Assembly (NCBI GenBank): GCA_947642445.1
Contig: CANRSF010000023.1
Coordinates: 1-33,287 of the forward strand
DNA from: an uncultured Collinsella sp.
GTDB lineage: Bacteria > Actinomycetota > Coriobacteriia > Coriobacteriales > Coriobacteriaceae
Direction: 5' to 3'
Length of the DNA: 33,287 bases
The notes below the pieces were generated by a model. It saw only the letters and a list, made by a program, of their open reading frames with translations. It ran no database searches and was not told the DNA's origin. The position numbers and the translations under genes are program-made. Positions 1 to 4,998 of the stretch are shown here, in pieces (position 1 is the first letter of the stretch; every line of letters starts with the position of its first letter).

Positions 1-310
1 AGGTGGTCAAGCTGCCGTCGGGGCGGGTCTGACCAACGCGGATCTGGCTGTAGAAGGGGCTGCCCTCGCTCTCCATGCGGATGGCCGCCGCCAGCACCAA
101 GCTGGGGATCGCGATGACGACGAGCACGGCACCGCTGAACACGATGTCGAAGGCGCGCTTGACGGTGCGGTAGGCCAGGCGCGAGCGATCCCAGTCCATG
201 ATGGATTTCATGGCCCTGTAGCGGCCGGCGCCCTCACGTCGGTCCATGGCCAGAGCAATTAGCGCCGCTCCGGCGGGCGCATCCGTTTCAAATTCTGTTT
301 TATCCGACAC
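1..310 (-). CDS. Sugar-phosphate transferase, N-terminal part (cut by window edge)
   Basis: About 103 residues are visible; the gene runs off the left edge. The translation holds a basic stretch (DRSRLAYRTVKRAFDIV), one hydrophobic membrane segment (FSGAVLVVIAIPSLVLAAAI), then ESEGSPFYSQIRVGQ. This is the typical N-terminus of the bacterial sugar transferase family (PF02397), membrane enzymes that transfer a sugar phosphate to undecaprenyl phosphate to start exopolysaccharide, capsule or glycan synthesis. The substrate cannot be told because the catalytic core lies outside. The start is uncertain: a GTG at 310 follows a weak GGAAG, and an in-frame ATG lies at 247. Reading frame is open back to the loaP stop, 66 nt upstream, so the two genes look co-transcribed. 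The family assignment is solid; start and substrate are not. Confidence 0.85.
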   Translation of the reverse strand, partial: MSDKTEFETDAPAGAALIALAMDRREGAGRYRAMKSIMDWDRSRLAYRTVKRAFDIVFSGAVLVVIAIPSLVLAAAIRMESEGSPFYSQIRVGQTRPDGSLTT

Positions 311-376
311 GTTCTCTTCCAAGATTTCGTCCCCGGGTCGGGGATCCTCCCTGTCCTTTGCGGAAATCGCCAGCAG

Positions 377-922
377 CTAGGCGATTTCCTTTTTGAGGTT
401 GCGCATGACGCGCTGCTCGTTTGAAAGCACGGCAAGGCCAACGCGGGTGGTTACGCGTCGGCCGCACAGGTCGAGCTCCAAATAAGCAGTGCTCTTGCGT
501 CTGTTAATGGTTTTGATAAGGCCCTCGTGGCCCAGCAGCGGACCTGCCGTCACTAAGACCTGGTCGCCGTCTTTTAAGGCCTCACTCATGGGCACTACGC
601 GGTCTCCCCTATGCGTAAAGCCACCAATAAGCTGGACCTCTTCTTTTGCCAGTGGCACAAACTGACCGTCCTGGGAAAGCACCCGGGCAAAGTCGTCCAT
701 GCGTAGCAGATACTGTTGCACAGTGCGGGGATCTGCCGTGTCGCAGATAAGATAACCGGGAAAGAGCGGCTTGGTCGTATTGACCCATTCGCCGTGTACT
801 TTAATTTCGGTTTTAAATTGAGGATAGAAGAGCTCCTGCATGGCGCAAACCGGCACCACACGCTCGATGCGCTCGCGCATTACGTCTTCGCGACCGTTAA
901 TGACCTGAATTACATACCACAC
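377..922 (-). CDS. loaP: LoaP-type NusG paralogue (transcription antiterminator)
   Basis: 181 residues, the size of a specialised NusG. The N-terminal NGN domain begins WYVIQVINGRED and contains the FPGYLICD strand-turn typical of NusG/RfaH proteins. The C-terminal KOW part follows (DGDQVLVTAGPLLGHEGLIK, about residues 115-140). LoaP proteins are known to bind RNA polymerase and a leader RNA hairpin and to promote read-through in long polysaccharide or antibiotic operons. Placement directly before a sugar-phosphate transferase fits that role. Three in-frame GTGs occur at 931, 928 and 922. The AAAGGGGG ribosome site overlaps the first and sits about 8 nt from the third, so 922 is preferred. 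It is unlikely to be the housekeeping nusG, which normally adjoins secE and rplK. It could also be called an UpxY/RfaH-like regulator; LoaP is favoured by context and is an inference. Confidence 0.85.
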   Translation of the reverse strand: MWYVIQVINGREDVMRERIERVVPVCAMQELFYPQFKTEIKVHGEWVNTTKPLFPGYLICDTADPRTVQQYLLRMDDFARVLSQDGQFVPLAKEEVQLIGGFTHRGDRVVPMSEALKDGDQVLVTAGPLLGHEGLIKTINRRKSTAYLELDLCGRRVTTRVGLAVLSNEQRVMRNLKKEIA

Positions 923-967
923 GAGCACCACCCCCTTTCTGTCTTACGTATGGCTCACGTGATTTGG

Positions 968-1010
968 ATATGGCTTCGCCAGGGCGCTCGTGCGCGAAGG
1001 CGCTCCATAT
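968..1010 (-). promoter_or_regulatory. Bulged hairpin in loaP leader
   Basis: Read on the minus strand the RNA folds as ATATGG, a 5-nt one-sided bulge (AGCGC), CTTCGC, a 14-nt loop, GCGAAG, CCATAT. That makes two perfect 6-bp stems separated by a bulge, ending about 45 nt before the preferred loaP start. No T-tract follows, so it is not an intrinsic terminator. LoaP is known to recognise a leader RNA hairpin, so this is a candidate loading or autoregulatory site; the link is inference. Confidence 0.4.
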
Positions 1011-1667
1011 TCAAACCCTGAGCCCAGTCAGACAAGCACGTGGCTCTGCCCCACCGTGAACGGTATGTACAAAAGCAGCGCTGAGATCACAGGCACGTAT
1101 CGCAAAAATGTCTGCAACCTCAGCTGACTGCGTGCGAGCCGGTCAAGCCATTTCAAAACTGGACCGCACGCAAAAAGCTGAAGGACTGCCGTGGTTTGCC
1201 GTAACAACTTATTGCACCTTCTAATGCGAACTTGTAAATAGCCGCAAAAGTAAGTACAAAACGTGCATGGCAATCGATATTGGAGCTCGTGGTTTTTCTA
1301 ACACCGCCGTTACGGCCGGATGCTGATCGACCCTGCGCTTTGTGACTTGCTGGAGCCGTGAGCACAGTTAAACTCATGTAACGTTAGGTATCCTAGCACA
1401 AGCTGTTAGTGAAACTGATTTGGGCTGCGTTGGACAACATATCGTTCATATGACGTGCTCAAGGGGGTTGTTTTGGGATGTTGTTCACGTTGGCGCAGGT
1501 TATTGGGGTGCTGGCAATAATTGGGAGCGTTCCTGAAGCCCAACTGGAGCAGCGAGCTGCACTGGTAATTGCGTTTGGATAACAAACTATGTACAGACAT
1601 GGGAAATAAATTGTGCAACTTTTTGTTGATGTGGGCATGGGTTTGTGGCGCGAGGTATTTTGACATG
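1011..1667. other. Gene-free stretch upstream of loaP
   Basis: I see no coding region here. It is richer in A and T than its surroundings, and the open frames crossing it lack ribosome sites or family resemblance. On the minus strand an extended -10 (TGC-TAGGAT, -10 at 1395-1390) could start a leader of about 460 nt for loaP, but the -35 region is poor. A long untranslated leader is usual for antiterminator-controlled polysaccharide operons. Confidence 0.4.
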
Positions 1668-1698
1668 AAAAAAGGCCTTCGGAATTCCGAGGCCTTTG
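1668..1698 (-). terminator. Intrinsic terminator after tRNA-Ala
   Basis: On the minus strand AAAGGCCTCGG pairs with CCGAAGGCCTTT around an AATT loop, with one unpaired A, and ends in six T. It begins about 10 nt beyond the tRNA CCA end, so it would terminate tRNA transcription and insulate the loaP leader. Confidence 0.9.
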
Positions 1699-1707
1699 CA
1701 TTCACGA

Positions 1708-1783
1708 TGGTGGAGACGAGGGGGATCGAACCCCTGACCTCTTGACTGCCAGTCAAGCGCTCTCCCAACTGAGCTACGCCCCC
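1708..1783 (-). tRNA. tRNA-Ala (anticodon GGC)
   Basis: A complete 76-nt cloverleaf reads on the minus strand. The acceptor stem is GGGGGCG/CGTCTCC, including the G3-U70 wobble that identifies alanine tRNAs. The D arm has GTAGCTCAG. The anticodon stem CTTGA/TCAAG encloses loop CTGGCAG, giving anticodon GGC after U33, which reads GCC codons. The T loop is GTTCGATCC, and CCA is encoded in the DNA. It stands alone, with a promoter and terminator of its own. Confidence 0.97.
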
Positions 1784-1796
1784 GTGACGAGGAGAT

Positions 1797-1825
1797 ACTA
1801 TAGGGGAATGTTTAGCTTGATGCAA
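1797..1825 (-). promoter_or_regulatory. Promoter of tRNA-Ala
   Basis: On the minus strand TTGCAT (1825-1820) and TATAGT (1802-1797) are separated by exactly 17 nt, a good housekeeping-sigma match. The tRNA 5' end lies 13 nt beyond the -10. Confidence 0.75.
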
Positions 1826-1900
1826 GGGGGGAATTTTGATTGATTGTCTTACTTACGGGTTTTTCTGGGACGTATTTCTATAGCTATTTTTGGCAGGCAT

Positions 1901-1979
1901 GTAAAATAACTGGTTGGGTTTGTTAGTTTTCTGGTTGAAGAAAGCCTCCTACCGTTTTGTTAAGCCAATGGTTGGATTT
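1901..1979 (+). repeat. Degenerate 21-nt repeats left of cassette (three copies)
   Basis: Three copies of a 21-nt motif with core TGGTTG lie at 1901-1921, 1922-1942 and 1959-1979. The best one reads GTTAAGCCAATGGTTGGATT plus a final T. The first two abut and the third starts 37 nt after the second. The same motif recurs on the right side of the two-gene cassette (3125-3220). Function is unknown: recombination sites, protein-binding iterons and remnants of duplication are all possible. Confidence 0.6.
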
Positions 1980-2009
1980 AAAGCGAAGTAATTCATTGAA
2001 CTTGTAAAA

Positions 2010-2038
2010 TCTCTGGCTGAAATCGTCTTTGCCAGAGA
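2010..2038 (+). promoter_or_regulatory. Hairpin covering ribosome site of cassette gene 1
   Basis: TCTCTGGC (2010-2017) pairs perfectly with GCCAGAGA (2031-2038) over a 13-nt loop. The 3' arm contains most of the AGAGAGG ribosome site (2034-2040) of the gene starting at 2048. Folding would hide the site, suggesting translational control or a brake on leaky read-through. A possible -10 (TAAAAT, 2005-2010) lies just before it with no clear -35. Confidence 0.5.
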
Positions 2039-2047
2039 GGACCGACC

Positions 2048-2434
2048 ATGGCCGAGGAGTCCGCGTTCGACTACGTGAACGAGATTTTGGGTATCGCCAA
2101 CTACGTGCACGATGTGTTACGCCCCGCCGACACTACTGGGAACTGCCCGATCCGCATCTCGAACGGCTACGCCGAGTGCGCCAACAGGCTCATCAACGAG
2201 ACTGACCTGCGGGGCCGGGGCTATTCCTTCGACACACTACGGGCCCGCACGCTCCACCGTAGACAGAACCTCGATCGCATCATCACGAGCAACGGCCTGA
2301 CGATTGGCCCGCGCGTCGACGTCCCGGGACCGCTCTTCGTGACCGAGCCCGACCGCGACAACGAGATGGTGGATGAGTTAATCGAACTGAGGACAGATCT
2401 GAGAATCGGCACAGAAACGGGCGAGGTGTTATGA
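2048..2434 (+). CDS. Hypothetical protein, first gene of two-gene cassette
   Basis: 128 residues; I do not recognise the family. The ATG follows AGAGAGGACC at good spacing. The protein is soluble and acidic at both ends, with no signal peptide or membrane segment. The N-terminal third (AFDYVNEILGIANYVHDVL) looks helical. The middle holds a basic segment (SFDTLRARTLHRRQNLDRII), and the C-terminus (EPDRDNEMVDELIELRTDL) is probably a charged helix. Its stop overlaps the start of the next gene (ATGA at 2431), which implies translational coupling and a joint function. By size and position it could be an antitoxin or accessory subunit of the HEPN-like partner, but nothing in the sequence proves that. 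The pair sits between 21-nt repeats next to a tRNA gene, suggesting an accessory insertion. Confidence 0.75.
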   Translation: MAEESAFDYVNEILGIANYVHDVLRPADTTGNCPIRISNGYAECANRLINETDLRGRGYSFDTLRARTLHRRQNLDRIITSNGLTIGPRVDVPGPLFVTEPDRDNEMVDELIELRTDLRIGTETGEVL

Positions 2435-3129
2435 ACATGACAACAATTGCCGATTGGGAGCCCATGCCCTCTGCGTGTTTAAAATGCAGCGACAACGAAT
2501 ACGGGTTTCCCACTGTCGTCTGCCGTACGCCCAGCAGGCTTGTGGAAGAGTGCGAAAACGCCTTCGACGCTGGGCTGCTGCTCGCCGCTTTGACTCTCGT
2601 AGTGACCATCCCAGACGTATGCGCGAACATCGACGGGACAGATTACCGGAAATGGTGCAAGGAGTACTTGGGGCTCCCGAACGATGGGAGAAAAATGACC
2701 AATGCGCGCAAGGGCGAGAAGCGCCCAGATGAGATAAAAGAGGAGTTTGAGACGATAGAGAAGCGAGGCATCTTTACGGCATCGGATCTCTATCAGCTTC
2801 GCTGCGCGGTGATCCATGCGGGGTCGTCGGTCATCGAGGGAAGGGGCGAAGAGTATAGCTCCTACAAAGCCATCGGGGTTTGCGTACAGGGCGATGCGCG
2901 GGGGATAATCGCGAGTTATGGCCATAAAGGAATCGGCCATGGAAGCCAACAGGACTGCGAGTTCGATTGCGTCGTCAAGCTTGAAGGGCTCATCTCTCTC
3001 ATAGCAAAGGGTGTGTGCAAATTCGTCGAGGAAGACCCCGAGCGCGATCGAGAATACTCGACGGGGAAAGGATTTTCCCGCCAAGGCGTGGTGGACTTCA
3101 GGCCTTTAATCAAAAAGCAAAGTTGTTAA
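2431..3129 (+). CDS. HEPN-like protein with R-x4-H motif, second gene of cassette
   Basis: 232 residues; no exact family recognised. Residues about 45-65 form a hydrophobic helix (FDAGLLLAALTLVVTIPDVCA). After a charged middle section, residues 121-131 read YQLRCAVIHAG, giving R124 and H129 in the R-x4-H arrangement of HEPN ribonuclease-type domains. HEPN proteins are helical and often act as RNA-cleaving toxins in toxin-antitoxin, abortive infection and CRISPR systems; others are inactive scaffolds. The second half (SSYKAIGVCV, FDCVVKLEGLISLIAKGVCKFVEE) would supply beta strands and a final helix. The gene overlaps its upstream partner by 4 nt and has GAGG before its ATG. A defence or toxin-antitoxin role is inference from the motif, the coupling and the repeat-flanked location. 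HEPN resemblance itself is moderate. Confidence 0.7.
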   Translation: MNMTTIADWEPMPSACLKCSDNEYGFPTVVCRTPSRLVEECENAFDAGLLLAALTLVVTIPDVCANIDGTDYRKWCKEYLGLPNDGRKMTNARKGEKRPDEIKEEFETIEKRGIFTASDLYQLRCAVIHAGSSVIEGRGEEYSSYKAIGVCVQGDARGIIASYGHKGIGHGSQQDCEFDCVVKLEGLISLIAKGVCKFVEEDPERDREYSTGKGFSRQGVVDFRPLIKKQSC

Positions 3130-3220
3130 GCAAATGGTTAGATTTGCATACGATCGGGTTGTTAGATAAGCGGTTGGATTAAACAGAATTCCGTTTGCGG
3201 AAACCAACCAATCGTTTAAC
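3125..3220. repeat. Degenerate 21-nt repeats right of cassette (three copies)
   Basis: Copies at 3125-3145 (GTTAAGCAAATGGTTAGATT plus T) and 3161-3181 (GTTAGATAAGCGGTTGGATT plus A) run on the plus strand, 36 nt apart. A third at 3201-3220 is inverted and reads GTTAAACGATTGGTTGGTTT on the minus strand. The 3125 copy matches the left-side copy at 1959 at 19 of 21 positions. The first copy starts inside the stop-codon region of the HEPN-like gene. The rest of 3221-3311 shows nothing recognisable. Confidence 0.6.
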
Positions 3221-3311
3221 AACTTTCAACTGCTTATTTTGTATACCCGTTTTTGCGTTGCCAACATTAGCGAATTCAGCCCGTCCCGATAAAGCCCTGA
3301 TGGGATAGACC

Positions 3312-3953
3312 TTACTTGTAGAGGTAAGCGATGGCGGTGCCGGCGTGGACTTGGATCGTGGCTGTTGACCTGACGACGTTGCTGATGCCGGTGTCGGCCA
3401 ACAAACCCAGCGGGGCGTGATTTAGTTCCCATTCTAGGCCGTGTTCGCTTACCTTGGTGTTGGGAGCGATGGCAATGATGGAGAAGGTTTTGCCCTCGGC
3501 GCCATCAATGGTCCAGGTCTCGTCCTGGTGCAGGATTCTGGCCGTCACTTCGTCTTCTTCGATCCAGACGGGGGCGTCCGCATAGCCTGCCAGTAGCCCT
3601 AACACAGACAGAGACATGTCCGGGCGGCCGCCGGTGGCGCAGGTCGCAACCACTTCGGCGCCCGGCCAACGGCGGCGGACAGAATCGAGTGCCAGTGCCA
3701 GATCGGTGTAGTCCTTGTAGGGGTTGTGGCGTTCTACTTCAAAATCGGCAGCGGCATCGACCAGGGCGCGTCCCTCATCGCTTACGGTGTCGGCATCGCC
3801 CACGTAGACGTCGCAGCTCAGGCCAGCGCCCAGCAGCGCGTCGAGCCCGCGGTCCACGGCAACAACGCGGTCGCACTCCCCCGCTAGCTTACGCAACAAA
3901 TCCGCGCTCGCCACCACCGGCGAGCCGCAAACCACTAATACTTTGCAAGCCAC
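3312..3953 (-). CDS. thiN: Thiamine pyrophosphokinase
   Basis: 213 residues, normal for the family. The enzyme transfers pyrophosphate from ATP to thiamine, giving thiamine pyrophosphate in the cytoplasm. Supporting motifs are VVAVDRGLDALL near residue 30, DVYVGDADT near 50 (family GDxDS/T, acidic metal ligands), HNPYKDYTDLALAL near 80 (family KDxTD), and GGRPDMSLSVLGLL near 110. The last is normally GGRxDH, so the histidine is Met here, a small deviation. A C-terminal strand-rich domain (SNVVRSTATIQVHAGTAIAYL) matches the thiamine-binding domain. The start is GTG with GAGGA before it, only 9 nt after the stop of the HAD gene upstream, so the two form an operon. No TPP riboswitch is seen. Confidence 0.92.
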   Translation of the reverse strand: MACKVLVVCGSPVVASADLLRKLAGECDRVVAVDRGLDALLGAGLSCDVYVGDADTVSDEGRALVDAAADFEVERHNPYKDYTDLALALDSVRRRWPGAEVVATCATGGRPDMSLSVLGLLAGYADAPVWIEEDEVTARILHQDETWTIDGAEGKTFSIIAIAPNTKVSEHGLEWELNHAPLGLLADTGISNVVRSTATIQVHAGTAIAYLYK

Positions 3954-3962
3954 GGTCCTCGC

Positions 3963-4652
3963 CTATCCCTCAAACGCAAGCACGCGGGCCAGATCCAGGT
4001 CCTCATAGCTATCGATAAAGATGTCGCAGTTGTCGCGAACCTCGTCGCGCTCCATACGGCCATGCGGGTCATAGATGCCTACACGCTTAAAGCCGGCGGC
4101 GCCAGAACTCTTTAGGCCAAAGACGGCGTCCTCAAACACCCATGTGCCCTCAAACTTGTGCCCATGGCGCTCCTCAAGGCGGCGCAGCGCAAGCTCGTAT
4201 ACGTCGGGGAACTGCTTGGAGCGTCCCGCCTCACCCGTGGTGGTCACAAACTCCATGTAGGCATCGAGCCCGGCACCAGCGAGCGCAGACTGCACCAGCT
4301 CGGCCGGCGTGGACGTGGCAACGGACATGGCAATGCCGGCCGTCTTCGCCTGCTCCAAAAATGCCAAGAGCCCCTCGCGCGGTGGCACCTTGGAGTAGCC
4401 ATCGATCAGGATGTCGCTCAGCTCGCGATACAGCTCCTCGCCATTCGCTCCAATACCCCAGGTGTCGTGGTAGGCCTGGCACTCATCCTCGAGCGACAAA
4501 TGCTCAAACTGGGCAAAATCGTCGACCGTCACGTCAACTCCGTGGCGTCGCAACAACTCGGGCTGTGCATATCCCCAAACGGGGGTGCTATTAACCAGTG
4601 TGCCGTCGCAATCGAAAATAAAAGCAACGTTGGGGGCGGCGGTCTGGGACAT
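3963..4652 (-). CDS. HAD-superfamily hydrolase, beta-phosphoglucomutase-like
   Basis: 229 residues from the ATG at 4652, which follows GAAAGG at good spacing; a TTG seven codons upstream lacks a ribosome site. HAD motifs are in order: FIFDCDGTL (nucleophile D14 and D16), VATSTP (motif II), a Lys in GRSKQFPD (motif III), and VFEDAVFGLKSSGAAG (motif IV, metal-binding acids). The helical cap between residues about 20 and 90 matches the phosphoglycolate phosphatase/beta-phosphoglucomutase subgroup. The substrate cannot be read from sequence. It is divergent from glgB and shares its operator region, so a sugar-phosphate substrate linked to maltose or glycogen metabolism is an attractive inference. 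First gene of an operon with thiN. Confidence 0.88.
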   Translation of the reverse strand: MSQTAAPNVAFIFDCDGTLVNSTPVWGYAQPELLRRHGVDVTVDDFAQFEHLSLEDECQAYHDTWGIGANGEELYRELSDILIDGYSKVPPREGLLAFLEQAKTAGIAMSVATSTPAELVQSALAGAGLDAYMEFVTTTGEAGRSKQFPDVYELALRRLEERHGHKFEGTWVFEDAVFGLKSSGAAGFKRVGIYDPHGRMERDEVRDNCDIFIDSYEDLDLARVLAFEG

Positions 4653-4674
4653 AAACGAACCTTTCGATGTCAAA

Positions 4675-4762
4675 TGGTAAACATCCTGCTAAAAACGTTT
4701 TACCAAACGTCAGACTAACAATCTTGAAACCCTATTTGGTAAAACTGTCAAGAGTTTTACCA
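4675..4762. promoter_or_regulatory. Cluster of TGGTAAAAC operators between HAD gene and glgB
   Basis: Four copies or near copies of TGGTAAAAC occur within 90 nt: TGGTAAAC at 4675-4682, the 16-bp palindrome ACGTTTTACCAAACGT at 4695-4710, TGGTAAAAC at 4737-4745 and its inverse GTTTTACCA at 4754-4762. The last two make a perfect 9-bp inverted repeat with an 8-nt spacer. The same motif recurs before the GH13-GH77 gene. Spacing and symmetry suggest a dimeric repressor or activator shared by the glycogen genes; the regulator is not in this window. Confidence 0.65.
4721..4751 (-). promoter_or_regulatory. Candidate promoter of HAD-thiN operon
   Basis: A perfect TTGACA reads on the minus strand at 4751-4746, inside the 8-nt spacer of the operator inverted repeat. 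The -10 is weak: CAAGAT at 4726-4721 with a 19-nt spacer is the best choice. A regulator bound to the repeat would cover this -35. Confidence 0.4.
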
Positions 4763-4786
4763 TCGCAATTCTGCCTGTGGTATAAA
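4757..4786 (+). promoter_or_regulatory. Promoter of glgB / glycogen operon
   Basis: TATAAA at 4781-4786 is a strong -10. TTACCA at 4757-4762, 18 nt upstream, is the best -35 and coincides with the right half of the operator inverted repeat, so regulator binding would directly affect polymerase. Transcription would begin near 4793, leaving a leader of about 200 nt. Confidence 0.65.
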
Positions 4787-4872
4787 CATGGCGCTCGCCG
4801 ATTAAACACCGCCGCAAATCCACTTTTCTCCATAAAAGTAACGAACAGGTGTTATCGTATTTCGTGCCGAAA

Positions 4873-4898
4873 GTTCCACCGAGCACGCGAGGTGGAAC
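4873..4898 (+). promoter_or_regulatory. Hairpin in glgB leader
   Basis: GTTCCACC (4873-4880) pairs perfectly with GGTGGAAC (4891-4898) over a 10-nt loop. No T-run follows. It lies in the untranslated leader about 100 nt before glgB and may affect mRNA stability or bind a regulator; no known riboswitch is recognised. Confidence 0.5.
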
Positions 4899-4998
4899 GA
4901 ATCTTAGAACTATCGCCGTCCCCTCGATTCGTGCAGCCTTGGACCTTTCGCATCTAGTCACCAAGGCAACACGCTGCCGCGTCATGATGGGATCAAAC

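Noticed and set aside
922..1020. RfaH-type ops element
   Set aside because: No GGCGGTAGnnT-like sequence found in the loaP leader.
1406..1825. 139-aa minus-strand open frame
   Set aside because: It runs through the tRNA-Ala gene and its terminator; not a protein gene.
1901..3220. CRISPR array
   Set aside because: The 21-nt motifs are degenerate, differ in orientation, are interrupted by two genes and have no equal-length spacers; no cas gene is present.
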